Under the pieces are notes generated by a model. That model had not been told where the DNA came from. It did no database searches and saw only the letters and a list, made by a program, of their open reading frames with translations. From NCBI RefSeq assembly GCF_016107625.1, contig NZ_JABASV010000003.1, positions 248,001 through 312,000 of the forward strand: DNA of 64,000 nt, in the 5' to 3' direction. The position numbers and the translations under genes are program-made. The stretch comes from Vreelandella alkaliphila (GTDB lineage: Bacteria > Pseudomonadota > Gammaproteobacteria > Pseudomonadales > Halomonadaceae). Positions 45,647-53,409 of the stretch are shown here, piece after piece (the stretch's first letter is position 1; each line of letters starts with the position of its first letter).

Positions 45647-46225
45647 ATGACGATCATGATTATTGGCCTGCTGATTTTTCTTGGCAGCCATTCTGTGCGT
45701 ATCTTTGCTGAAGACTGGCGTCAGCGACAGATTGTTAAACACGGCGAAAACACCTGGAAGATAGCGTACTCCGTAGTGTCAGTGATTGGACTGGCAATTG
45801 CTATTTACGGTTTTGGCCAAATGCGCCTAGACCCTATCTACGTTTGGTTTCCCCCCATGGGCTTACGCCATGCGGTAGCACTACTGATGGTGCCTGCCTT
45901 TATTATGCTGGTGGCAGCCTATGTGCCGCGTAATGCTATCAAAGCGAAGCTTGGTCATCCGATGATGTTGGCCGTAAAAATTTGGGCATTTTCACACTTA
46001 TTGGCTAATGGACGACTTGGCGATATCATCTTTTTCGCAGCATTTTTGGTGTGGGCTATTCTGGCCTTTAAGGCAGCCAAAAAGCGTGATCGCCTGCAGC
46101 CCGTTAACCCAGTGCCAACCTCGGCTCCCGCAACAATAGCCACCGTCGTTATTGGCTTGATAGCGTATGTTTTATTCGCACTTTATCTGCATACATTAGT
46201 TATTGGTGTGCCTGTTTTTAGCTAG
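45647..46225 (+). CDS. NnrU-family membrane protein
   Basis: A 192-residue inner-membrane protein with about five hydrophobic segments. MIIGLLIFLGSHSVRIFAEDWRQ at the N-terminus, AYSVVSVIGLAIAIYGFGQMR near residue 40 and GHPMMLAVKIWAFSHLLANGRLGDIIFF near 104 (in parts) define NnrU. The name derives from nitrite/nitric oxide respiration clusters, and some relatives act in carotenoid isomerisation; no denitrification gene is nearby, so the role here is open. A strong terminator follows. Confidence 0.88.
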   Translation: MTIMIIGLLIFLGSHSVRIFAEDWRQRQIVKHGENTWKIAYSVVSVIGLAIAIYGFGQMRLDPIYVWFPPMGLRHAVALLMVPAFIMLVAAYVPRNAIKAKLGHPMMLAVKIWAFSHLLANGRLGDIIFFAAFLVWAILAFKAAKKRDRLQPVNPVPTSAPATIATVVIGLIAYVLFALYLHTLVIGVPVFS

Positions 46226-46243
46226 TAACTATTAATAAACATT

Positions 46244-46284
46244 AACGGCGTCAATGGTTTATATCCGTTGACGCCGTTTTTGTT
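46244..46284 (+). terminator. Rho-independent terminator after NnrU gene
   Basis: AACGGCGTCAA pairs with TTGACGCCGTT, extended by GG/CC inside, followed by a T-rich TTTTTGTTTTT run. A textbook intrinsic terminator about 19 bases after the stop. Confidence 0.92.
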
Positions 46285-46358
46285 TTTAACTCTTTAGTAA
46301 TAGCAAAAGTTTGTTATTGTCAGCTAGGTTCATCCAACGTTTCACAGGGGAGAAATTT

Positions 46359-47525
46359 ATGGCCGAAGCTGTACCTCAAGTACCGAAAACGATGTCTGCC
46401 ATGTTGTTAACAGGCCATGGTGATGTAGATAAATTGCAGTATCGGCAGGATGTTATTACCCCTAAACCAGGGGCGGGGCAAGTGCTGGTTCAGGTAACGG
46501 CAACGGCCAAAAATAATACTGACCGAAAAGCGCGTGAAGGACTTTACCCTACGAAAGGGAAAGAGGAGGTCACATCGTTTGCGATGGGAGGCTCGCCCAC
46601 ACTGACGTTTCCTCGTATTCAAGGGGCTGATATTGCTGGACGCGTGGTGGCAGTAGGCGAGGGCGTGGATGCTGCTCGTGTTGGAGAACGAGGCCTGCTC
46701 GATTTTAATATTTATGCTGATGAGCGTCGCGATATCAATCTGACGCCAGATTATTATGGCCACGGGGCTGATGGTGGCTATGCTGACTTTGTCGTAGTAC
46801 CAGCCGATCAGTTTCATCATGTTCCCAACCCTGAACTGCACGATGCAGAGCTTGCTGCGATGGGGATGTGCTCGTATCAGACGGCTTATCACATGATGAC
46901 GTCTGCCAACATTAGCGCGGGTGAACGTGTGCTAGTGACAGGCGCCAGTGGCGGTGTTGGAACGGCGTTAATTCAGCTTTGTCGGATCGTGGGCGCTATT
47001 CCTTACGCTGTCAGCCAGCCGGATAAAGCCGATGCGCTTCTGGCGTTGGGTGCAGAAGTAGTCATCGATCGGGGTGATTTATCGACATTTGTTGAGCGTG
47101 TATTGGCGACCACCGATGGTAAGCCGATTGATGCAGTGATGGACTTGGTCGGTGGCCAGATGACCGATCTGTTTATCGATACCATGATTGTTGATATGCA
47201 AGGCCGTAGCAGTTATCCGCGGCTTTCCATTGCAGGTGCAAGTGGTGGCAATATCAGCGAGATTATGTGGACTCGCGTCTACTTGTACCAAGTGCAGATT
47301 TTTGGTGTTTCCCATGGCACTCGCGAAGAGGCTGAACAACTGATCGAGTGGATTCGTAGTGGGGCGCTAAAACCAGTACTGCACGCGGCCTTTAAACTAT
47401 CAGATCTACATAACGCTGAGCGTTACTTTGTAAACCGTGGCAGTAACTACCTGGGAAAAATAGTTATTGTTCCTGATGCGCAGTGGGAAACCCATGGTGC
47501 ACCGTTTGCCCTCACCACCGCCTAG
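46359..47525 (+). CDS. MDR-family NADPH:quinone-type oxidoreductase
   Basis: A 388-residue zinc-less medium-chain reductase. It shows KPGAGQVLVQVTATAKNNTD near residue 38, FPRIQGADIAGRVVAVG near 82, the Rossmann loop VLVTGASGGVGTALIQL near 190 and C-terminal ALKPVLHAAFKLSDLHNAERYF. An insertion near residues 105-135 (LDFNIYADERRDINLTPDYYGHG) lengthens the catalytic domain. ATG 46359 with CAGGGGAGAAA upstream is preferred to the upstream open frame. It is followed after 11 bases by the proline-racemase-like gene, so the two form an operon. Confidence 0.83.
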   Translation: MAEAVPQVPKTMSAMLLTGHGDVDKLQYRQDVITPKPGAGQVLVQVTATAKNNTDRKAREGLYPTKGKEEVTSFAMGGSPTLTFPRIQGADIAGRVVAVGEGVDAARVGERGLLDFNIYADERRDINLTPDYYGHGADGGYADFVVVPADQFHHVPNPELHDAELAAMGMCSYQTAYHMMTSANISAGERVLVTGASGGVGTALIQLCRIVGAIPYAVSQPDKADALLALGAEVVIDRGDLSTFVERVLATTDGKPIDAVMDLVGGQMTDLFIDTMIVDMQGRSSYPRLSIAGASGGNISEIMWTRVYLYQVQIFGVSHGTREEAEQLIEWIRSGALKPVLHAAFKLSDLHNAERYFVNRGSNYLGKIVIVPDAQWETHGAPFALTTA

Positions 47526-47536
47526 GAGCAATGTTA

Positions 47537-48586
47537 ATGAAGAATCTGCATACGATTCAACTGATGGATACTCATGCCGGTGGTGATGTTAGCCGAATTG
47601 TGACGGGGGGTATCGACGTACTTCCTGGTGCCACGGTACGCCAACAAATGGAATTTCTGCGTGATGATGCCGATGGTTTGCGGCGGCTGCTGCTAGAAGA
47701 GCCGTATGGTATTCCGGAGATGTCGGTAGATCTGTTGGTGCCTTCCTCGCATCCAGACGCCGTCGCGGGCTATATCATTATGGAAGTCATGGGCTACCCG
47801 ATTTATTCGGGTTCTAACACGCTGTGTACAGCCACTGCTGTGTTGGAAAGCGGTCTTGTCCCCAAGAAAGAGGGGATTCAACGCTTTAAACTGGAGGCAC
47901 CCGCAGGCTTGGTGCAAATTGAAGCAAAGGTGAGCAATGGGGTAGTAGAGTATGTTACCTGTGAAGGCCTGCCAAGCTATATCGACACCTATCGCGACAC
48001 GATTCAAGTTCCGGAACTTGGAGCAATTACCTACTCAGTCGCTTACAGCGGTGGCTTTTATGCCTTGGTAGATGCTGAAGAGTTAGGCTTCAAGCTAGTA
48101 CGCAGTGAGGAGCAGGCGCTTGCCGCTTGTGCTTATAAAATTGTTGAGGCGATCCAAGCGCAGCGCGGCTTTTCCCATTACACCCTGGGAGATGTAGGGC
48201 CATTGCCGTTTTTACATTTTATGGGGCCGGAAGAGAAAGTAGCTGAAGGCTATATTCGCTCGCGTTCAACAACGTATGTACATCCTGGTGTTATTTGTCG
48301 TAGCACCACTGGCACGGGCACCTCAGCGCGGTTGGCGCTGATGAATTATGAAGGTCGGCTGACAATCGGTGATAAGTTAGAAACCGTATCACTACGTGAA
48401 ACGGGGTTTATTGGCACCTTCACCGGCACGCATCAAGAAGGCGCTTATCAAGTGGTGGAGAACACCACGACTGGCCGTAGCTATGTATTGGCAGAATCAA
48501 AAATCGTGATTAACTGCGATGATCCAATGGTGGCGTGTGGCGAACTTCATCACATTCTGAGTGGCCGGCATACAGCAGAGGGCTAG
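47537..48586 (+). CDS. Proline racemase-family protein with Ser/Thr active-site pair
   Basis: A 349-residue PrpA/hydroxyproline epimerase-fold protein. The family pattern is clear: MDTHAGGDVSRIVTGG near residue 10 and GTGTSARLALM near 260. At the first catalytic position (normally MCGHG) the chain reads YSGSNT with Ser91; at the second (normally DRSPCGTGT) it reads CRSTTGTGT with Thr258. Classical racemases use two cysteines and trans-3-hydroxyproline dehydratases Cys/Thr, so neither fits. The real substrate is unknown. ATG 47537 sits eight bases after AGGAG; ATG 47531 is too close. Confidence 0.83.
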   Translation: MKNLHTIQLMDTHAGGDVSRIVTGGIDVLPGATVRQQMEFLRDDADGLRRLLLEEPYGIPEMSVDLLVPSSHPDAVAGYIIMEVMGYPIYSGSNTLCTATAVLESGLVPKKEGIQRFKLEAPAGLVQIEAKVSNGVVEYVTCEGLPSYIDTYRDTIQVPELGAITYSVAYSGGFYALVDAEELGFKLVRSEEQALAACAYKIVEAIQAQRGFSHYTLGDVGPLPFLHFMGPEEKVAEGYIRSRSTTYVHPGVICRSTTGTGTSARLALMNYEGRLTIGDKLETVSLRETGFIGTFTGTHQEGAYQVVENTTTGRSYVLAESKIVINCDDPMVACGELHHILSGRHTAEG

Positions 48587-48804
48587 CGCTCTTCTCTGCG
48601 TAATGTGTCGACATAGCCTGTTTGCTCAAGTCGCTCCCATACCGGGGTCTTCTCGGCCTCGGTCATACTTCCCCAGCAGGCAATTTCATCTAGCGTTCGG
48701 CCGCAGCCTCGGCACAATGAAGAGGCTGGATCAATGTTGCATACCTGAATGCAGGGCGACAGCGGACGAGCAGCGCAGAGTGTAGTGGATGAGTCGCTGG
48801 ACAT
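48583..48804 (-). CDS. DUF1289 family protein
   Basis: A 73-residue cysteine-rich protein. SPCIQVCNIDPASSLCRGCGRTLDEIACWGSM (in parts, residues about 16-48) is the complete DUF1289 signature, with four cysteines in the pattern CxxxC...CxxC that probably bind a metal or cluster. Function is unknown. An upstream in-frame TTG at 48819 is possible, but ATG 48804 fits the family better. Its 3' end overlaps the convergent proline-racemase-like gene by four bases. Confidence 0.85.
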   Translation of the reverse strand: MSSDSSTTLCAARPLSPCIQVCNIDPASSLCRGCGRTLDEIACWGSMTEAEKTPVWERLEQTGYVDTLRREER

Positions 48805-48907
48805 GATGGCTAAGCTCAATGCAGTGGTGAGAAAACGGCGCTAGGCGAGAATTACTTACTCTGTTCACTTCTTATGGACAGTGCATAGCATAAATTCAGT
48901 TCACGTC

Positions 48908-49324
48908 TTATGAGAGTGGCACTTTACCACGCAGTGACTTCGTTTTGCCTTTACGAGTTTTGTGGTCCACACGGCGTCGCTGTGAGCCTTTGGTGGGCTT
49001 AGTTGGCCGCCGCGTTTTCTGCTGTTTGCCAGCACTTTGAATCAGTGCTTTTAAGCGTGCAAGAGCGTCCTCTTTGTTCAATTCCAGGGTGCGATAGCTT
49101 TGCGCTTTGATAATCACCACGCCCTCTTTACTAATACGCTGATCAGACAGCGCCATTAAACGCTCTTTATAAATCGGCGGTAGTGTAGAGCTTTGAATAT
49201 CGAAACGTAAATGCACCGCAGAGGCGACTTTATTGACGTTTTGGCCACCCGAGCCTTGCGCTCTGATCTGACTAATATCGATTTCCCAGTCCGCTATCGT
49301 CACGTTATTTGAGATAGTGAGCAT
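48908..49324 (-). CDS. arfB: Alternative ribosome-rescue factor ArfB
   Basis: A 138-residue class I release-factor-like peptidyl-tRNA hydrolase that frees ribosomes stalled on mRNAs lacking a stop codon. The catalytic GGQ is in RAQGSGGQNVNKV near residue 26-28. The C-terminal tail (RRPTKPTKGSQRRRVDHKTRKGKTKSLRGK in parts) is strongly basic, as required to enter the empty mRNA channel. It lacks the codon-recognition domain of true release factors. ATG 49324 has AAGGAA upstream. It is a single gene. Confidence 0.93.
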   Translation of the reverse strand: MLTISNNVTIADWEIDISQIRAQGSGGQNVNKVASAVHLRFDIQSSTLPPIYKERLMALSDQRISKEGVVIIKAQSYRTLELNKEDALARLKALIQSAGKQQKTRRPTKPTKGSQRRRVDHKTRKGKTKSLRGKVPLS

Positions 49325-49534
49325 TCAGTTCCTTTATGTCGCGTGTGGCTCGTAAGGCTAGCATACTTCCCCCAAAAGAGCCGATTAGAGGCGGGCGACC
49401 TATTATCTTTCGTCGTCGCCGAATTTACATGTAGTAGCGGCTTACTACCCGCTGCGTAGCCGCGCTTGCTACTCTCACCTAACACACCATTCGTGTGCTC
49501 TGTGCCTCGACCAATAACGACAAGGAGAAGTGAG

Positions 49535-50104
49535 ATGAGCAACAAACGAATTCTAATGATTACCGGTGATTTCACTGAAGATTACGAAACGATGGTGCCT
49601 TTCCAGTCGCTAATGGCGGTTGGCCATCAAGTCGACGCGGTGTGTCCCGATAAAGTAGCCGGTGATACCGTGGCAACGGCAATTCATGATTTTGAAGGTG
49701 ACCAAACGTACACTGAAAAGCCCGGCCATCGTTTCGCTCTGAACGCTGATTTTGCCAAAGTTAATCCCGCTGACTACGACGCCTTGGTGGTTCCTGGTGG
49801 CCGTGCACCGGAATACCTGCGCTTAAACCAGGACGTACTGGCGATGGTGAAGCACTTTTTTGAAACCCAGAAGCCGGTCGCTGCTATCTGTCATGGCGCC
49901 CAGCTACTGGCTGCCGCTAAGGTGCTTGAAGGCAAGCAGTGTTCCGCTTATCCGGCTTGCCAGCCAGAAGTGGAACTTGCCGGTGGCCACTTCGCAAACC
50001 TGGAGGTCACGGAAGCAGTAACGGATGGCAACTTGGTCACTGCACCTGCATGGCCCGCTCATCCTGCTTGGCTTGCCCAGTTTATGGCGCTATTGGATAA
50101 GTAG
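49535..50104 (+). CDS. DJ-1/PfpI-family protein
   Basis: A 189-residue cytoplasmic DJ-1/PfpI protein. The N-terminal [20 protein letters not shown], the glutathione-amidotransferase-like [11 protein letters not shown] near residue 85 and the nucleophile elbow [14 protein letters not shown] near 118 (Cys in ICHG) are visible. Family members act as glyoxalases, deglycases or chaperones; the precise activity is unclear. ATG 49535 follows CAAGGAGAAG. A terminator-like hairpin follows. Confidence 0.9.
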   Translation: MSNKRILMITGDFTEDYETMVPFQSLMAVGHQVDAVCPDKVAGDTVATAIHDFEGDQTYTEKPGHRFALNADFAKVNPADYDALVVPGGRAPEYLRLNQDVLAMVKHFFETQKPVAAICHGAQLLAAAKVLEGKQCSAYPACQPEVELAGGHFANLEVTEAVTDGNLVTAPAWPAHPAWLAQFMALLDK

Positions 50105-50121
50105 CACTGCTGACAGGCTAC

Positions 50122-50163
50122 CGCGCCCAGCTATATTGAGTTCAACGCGGTTGGGCGCGTTTT
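50122..50163 (+). terminator. Terminator after DJ-1 gene
   Basis: CGCGCCCA (50122-50129) pairs with TGGGCGCG (50152-50159), followed by TTTTCT. The 22-base loop is long, but stem and T tract are right. Confidence 0.7.
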
Positions 50164-50200
50164 CTGTTAGCCGCTATGCTGAAGAGCAGGCAATTTACTC

Positions 50201-50241
50201 TATAGCAGAGCTTGTAGCAGCGAGCTTGATAGCAGAGAGAG
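50201..50241. repeat. Three imperfect ~14 bp units upstream of RHH gene
   Basis: TATAGCAGAGCTT, GTAGCAGCGAGCTT and GATAGCAGAGAGAG run in tandem and end seven bases before the ATG at 50249. The last copy (AGAGAGAG) supplies the purine-rich ribosome binding region. Confidence 0.7.
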
Positions 50242-50248
50242 CATAACG

Positions 50249-50611
50249 ATGTGCAAACTGTTTATTGATGCCGACCCTGAGCTATGGCGCAGCGCCACAC
50301 ACTCGCTGCGCATTGATGGCATGGTGACCAGTGTTCGCATGGAAAACTACTTCTGGCACCTTCTGGAAGAGATGGCTCAACGGGATGGGATGAACACGGC
50401 TCAACTGATTACGCGGCTTTATCATGAGTCGATTGATGCTGGCCACGATCTTGGCAATTTCACCTCATTTTTGCGTGTCTGCGCGCTACGTTACCAAGCG
50501 CTACAGCTTAGCGGTGATATTCCCAAAAATGTAGAGGTGGCGATTGGCTCGCTAGATGCGCAGCAAATTCTGAGCAGAGAAGCTGCCGCGCGTACTAACC
50601 AAATGCACTGA
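50249..50611 (+). CDS. Ribbon-helix-helix domain protein
   Basis: A 120-residue protein of the RHH_4 type. MCKLFIDADPELWRSATHSLRIDGMVTSVRMENYFWHLLEEMA (in parts) is the typical pattern, with the RHH strand VTSVRMENYFWHLL and helices DGMNTAQLITRLYHES. NFTSFLRVCALRYQ near residue 72 is the second family block. Probably a DNA-binding protein; targets are unknown. The stop codon lies inside the first of three 14-base repeats. Confidence 0.85.
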   Translation: MCKLFIDADPELWRSATHSLRIDGMVTSVRMENYFWHLLEEMAQRDGMNTAQLITRLYHESIDAGHDLGNFTSFLRVCALRYQALQLSGDIPKNVEVAIGSLDAQQILSREAAARTNQMH

Positions 50612-50645
50612 AAGAAATGTGTTGAAAGAAGTGCACTGAAACTGG
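50604..50645. repeat. 14-bp tandem repeat spanning the RHH gene stop
   Basis: TGCACTGAAAGAAA, TGTGTTGAAAGAAG and TGCACTGAAACTGG run in register. The first unit contains the TGA stop codon of the RHH gene (50609-50611). Confidence 0.75.
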
Positions 50646-50696
50646 CTCTCTATCGTTAAAGCGGTCAATAGCTGAAAGCCGCATCAGATAAGACCG

Positions 50697-51464
50697 TTAT
50701 TCTAGTCGCTTACCTAGATTATCCAGGAAGGTTTCGATACGCAGTGCGTTGGTGCCGACATCGCTGGTTCCCATCCGGGAGGCTGAGCGCATGTCCACCT
50801 GCACGTCGTTTTGTTGCTCAGTAAGACGAATGATGACGTCATCTTCAAAGCCAAACCAGCGGGTTGTGGCGGTCGCTTCGATAGTACTCTCTGTTATCGC
50901 GGCGATCTGCCAGCCGGACGCTTCTACTTCTGCCTGAGCTGCTGCTAGAACGGTCGCTTTAGGCGCAGTTACTTGTAAAGGCTGCACATTAGGATAAGCC
51001 ATTTGTTGCTGACGCGCGGTGGCTTCTCCAGGGTAATCAACTGCATTAGGCGCCGCCTCTCGGGCGTCTCTTAACGCGACAAAGTCCGGTGGGTTTTGGG
51101 TGTCGGTGGTTATGTCATGAATGGCCGGTGCCTGCTGTGCACGCTGCCATTGTTGCCAAGGCAAATATAATAAGGCAGCGGTTGCAACAATGACGAAGAT
51201 AGCCGCTACGCCAGCGCCCATGCGGCGGGTAAAGGCGCTGATGAGCAGTAGCAAGATGCTGATTGCCACGGCTGCGGTTGCTGCATAGACACCATTGCGC
51301 ATCAGGCTGAAGGCGTCGCCCAGGCTAATCAACTCCCAACGATAGGCTGGCCCTGCTCCAGCCATTAGCAGGGCTGATGCTATCAGTGCAATGACACTGA
51401 GCCAGGCCAGCAGCGTTGGCCAAACTCCTCCTCTACGCGAACGTGCTGAGCGCTCCTTTGCCAT
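50697..51464 (-). CDS. DUF1499 membrane protein
   Basis: A 255-residue protein with three N-terminal hydrophobic segments (about residues 15-36, 60-78 and 84-101) and a C-terminal soluble DUF1499 domain (about 125-250) with the blocks EVEASGWQIAAITESTIEATATTRWFGFEDDVIIRLT (in parts) and DVQVDMRSASRMGTSDVGTN. Function is unknown; homologues are common in proteobacteria. GGGAAGATCT precedes the ATG at 51464. Confidence 0.87.
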   Translation of the reverse strand: MAKERSARSRRGGVWPTLLAWLSVIALIASALLMAGAGPAYRWELISLGDAFSLMRNGVYAATAAVAISILLLLISAFTRRMGAGVAAIFVIVATAALLYLPWQQWQRAQQAPAIHDITTDTQNPPDFVALRDAREAAPNAVDYPGEATARQQQMAYPNVQPLQVTAPKATVLAAAQAEVEASGWQIAAITESTIEATATTRWFGFEDDVIIRLTEQQNDVQVDMRSASRMGTSDVGTNALRIETFLDNLGKRLE

Positions 51465-51613
51465 AGATCTTCCCTCATTTTGAATACGATGTTGACTTAC
51501 TTAGCATAGGTTGCGCTAGACCATCTGTCTTCGTTAGACGAGTTGTCTAAGACACCCTACTATGCTGCTGTTAGCAGTAACGCAAGTATTCGCTGTAACG
51601 CAAATGGACGTCA

Positions 51614-51659
51614 GTTTTTACGACATGAGTTTTTACAACTTGAGCCTTTTACAATTTGA
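51614..51659. repeat. 15-bp tandem repeat, three copies
   Basis: GTTTTTACGACATGA, GTTTTTACAACTTGA and GCCTTTTACAATTTGA (one base longer) end 15 bases before the start codon at 51675, so they lie in the 5' leader or promoter of that gene. Confidence 0.75.
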
Positions 51660-51674
51660 GAGATTAGAGCAAGC

Positions 51675-52025
51675 ATGACATTAGCGACTGCATTAGCACC
51701 ACCCTTGCGAGAGTTACTGGCGACGACCCCGAGCAGTGCTTTACCGATAACCTATCAGCAAGCGGCGAATGCGCTAGGCCTTTCGCCACCTAAGACTATT
51801 CAACGTATCGCACAGGCACTTGAACAGCTAATGAAAGAAGACGCCGCCGCAGGAAAGCCTTTTATTGCAACGCTTGTGATTAGCCGGAGTGGCAAAGGGC
51901 TTCCAGCGGCAGGCTTTTTTGAGCTTGCCGTGGAATTAGGACGTTTTCCTGCAGCGCCATCCCAGCAAGAAGCGTTTTACTATGCCGAACGTGGGCAAGC
52001 CATTAACGAATGGTGTCGTTCTTAG
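51675..52025 (+). CDS. Conserved hypothetical protein, HTH-like N-terminus
   Basis: A 116-residue soluble protein. ITYQQAANALGLSPPKTIQRIAQALEQLMKEDAAAG (in parts, about residues 25-60) looks like a helix-turn-helix pair, followed by beta-rich PFIATLVISRSGKGLPAAGFFELA. I recall similar unnamed proteins in proteobacteria but cannot give a family name. The stop TAG at 52023-52025 coincides with the start of a 17-base repeat array. The binding site is weak (GAGCAAGC). Confidence 0.65.
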   Translation: MTLATALAPPLRELLATTPSSALPITYQQAANALGLSPPKTIQRIAQALEQLMKEDAAAGKPFIATLVISRSGKGLPAAGFFELAVELGRFPAAPSQQEAFYYAERGQAINEWCRS

Positions 52026-52090
52026 TTTTAAAAAGAAATCAGTTTTGAAAAGAAATCAGTTTTGAGGAGAAATCAGTTTTGAGAAAATTC
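52024..52090. repeat. 17-bp tandem array filling a convergent gap
   Basis: AGTTTTAAAAAGAAATC, AGTTTTGAAAAGAAATC and AGTTTTGAGGAGAAATC, then a 16-base AGTTTTGAGAAAATTC. The array starts inside the TAG stop of the 51675 gene and runs into the stop codon of the convergent DUF3820 gene, so it occupies the entire intergenic space. Confidence 0.9.
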
Positions 52091-52301
52091 ATTTTTTGCG
52101 CAGCGGGTTGAGCAAGTCGCTCAAACCATTGTGGTCAATTTCATGCATTAAATGCAGGAGTTGACCAATTTCTCCTTTTGGAAACCCTTCCCGAGCAAAC
52201 CAGTTCAAATAGGGACCAGGCAAATCGGCAATAAGCCAGCCTTCGTATTTGCCAAAGGGCATGGTACGCGTTACCAGCTTCTCAAGGTCTTCGGGGTTCA
52301 T
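52089..52301 (-). CDS. DUF3820 family protein
   Basis: A 70-residue protein. TMPFGKYEGWLIADLPGPYLNWFAREGFPKGEIGQLL (in parts, residues about 13-48) is the complete DUF3820 signature; the motif PFGKYxG..I.DLP.xYL.WF recurs in exonuclease-associated proteins, suggesting a small nucleic-acid-related module. ATAAGGAGATATAG precedes the ATG. It lies 41 bases downstream of the LysR gene on the same strand. Confidence 0.9.
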   Translation of the reverse strand: MNPEDLEKLVTRTMPFGKYEGWLIADLPGPYLNWFAREGFPKGEIGQLLHLMHEIDHNGLSDLLNPLRKK

Positions 52302-52342
52302 GGGCTATATCTCCTTATCAATGGCAGCTGCACGTTGGCAGT

Positions 52343-53215
52343 TTAGAGTTGCTGTGATGATTCAGCTAGAAGCTGGGCAAACGCACGGGCAGGTTCGCTT
52401 AGATGGCCAACAGCGCGATGCACTAACCCAATATCTCGATGAAACGTATGCTCTTCTAACGAGATGGCTCGAACTGTTTGGGGCCAGCGTTTTAGCGCTA
52501 TTGGCTGCGGTACTAAAGCAACGCCCACGGCGTTACCCACCAGCTTCACAATGGCTTCAAGCTCGTCCAGCTCACACAGGTCGCGAACTTGGCAGTGGTT
52601 GTCCCTTAAAAAGCGGTCTACTTGGCGTCCACCGAAAGAAGCGCGGTCGTAGCGAACAAAAGGGGAGTGGGTTAGCAGCTCCCGCCAGCAATCACCAGGT
52701 AACTCCTGCGGGACAAGCAAGCGAAACGGCTCGTGGGCAATGGGCGTCCAGCGTAAATCGCTATGCAGTGAAAAAGGCGGCCGAATAATAACAGCCATAT
52801 CCAGCTCGCCTGCATCTACCTGGTTCATTAAGTCCATGGAAAGACCTGGCACGATACGGGTGCGACACTCGGAAAATTGCTGATGAAAGCGCGCTACAAT
52901 ATCTGGCAATACAGTACGCTGAATAGAGGCAATAGCACCAATAGTGACACGGCTGCCAAGCCCTTGGCCTAATGGTGAAGCGCCTAGCGTGGCATATAAC
53001 CCTAGTAGTGTTTGGGCCTGAAGTAACGTCTCTTCGCCCCGCTGAGTAAGCACCGCAGTTCGACCGCTGCGTTCAAATAGCGCAATGCCCAGGGCCTCTT
53101 CCAGACGCTTCATTTGAGCACTTACCGCGGCTTGGGTGAGGCCAACCTGGAGGCCTGCCGCCGCAAAAGTACCGTGCTGTGCGACGGCTACTAGCGTTTT
53201 AAGTTCTCGTATCAT
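52343..53215 (-). CDS. LysR-family transcriptional regulator
   Basis: A 290-residue LysR regulator. The N-terminal winged helix reads LKTLVAVAQHGTFAAAGLQVGLTQAAVSAQMKRLEEALGIALFERSG (in parts, residues 4-50). The effector domain follows with VTIGAIASIQRTVLPDIV near residue 88 and a late VGNAVGVALVPQPIALKRW. It is divergent from the VOC gene, which it probably controls; three copies of a 12-base repeat start ten bases upstream of its ATG, within its own leader or promoter. Confidence 0.9.
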   Translation of the reverse strand: MIRELKTLVAVAQHGTFAAAGLQVGLTQAAVSAQMKRLEEALGIALFERSGRTAVLTQRGEETLLQAQTLLGLYATLGASPLGQGLGSRVTIGAIASIQRTVLPDIVARFHQQFSECRTRIVPGLSMDLMNQVDAGELDMAVIIRPPFSLHSDLRWTPIAHEPFRLLVPQELPGDCWRELLTHSPFVRYDRASFGGRQVDRFLRDNHCQVRDLCELDELEAIVKLVGNAVGVALVPQPIALKRWPQTVRAISLEEHTFHRDIGLVHRAVGHLSEPARAFAQLLAESSQQL

Positions 53216-53224
53216 TCGTTGTTT

Positions 53225-53272
53225 CTGTCATAAGAACTGTCATAAGAACTGTCATAAGAAAACTCATAAAAA
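53225..53272. repeat. 12-bp tandem repeat upstream of lysR-type gene
   Basis: CTGTCATAAGAA occurs three times without gaps (53225-53260), followed by the decayed copy AACTCATAAAAA. It starts ten bases from the LysR start codon, inside the divergent promoter region. Confidence 0.9.
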
Positions 53273-53409
53273 ATATTTGTGAATGGGTCAAAAAACAATT
53301 GATTTTATTTTTGCATAGCGCGATCTAGGATGGCTACACAGTGGCCGTGTAATGCGGCTGACCATTGCAAATAACGCAACGAACAAAAGCGCTGCAACAG
53401 GAGATAACC

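Noticed and set aside
45647..46225. Part of a denitrification cluster
   Set aside because: NnrU is the only such gene; no nir, nor or nos genes are nearby.
47537..48586. Functional proline racemase
   Set aside because: Both catalytic cysteines are replaced (Ser91, Thr258), so the two-base cysteine mechanism is not supported.
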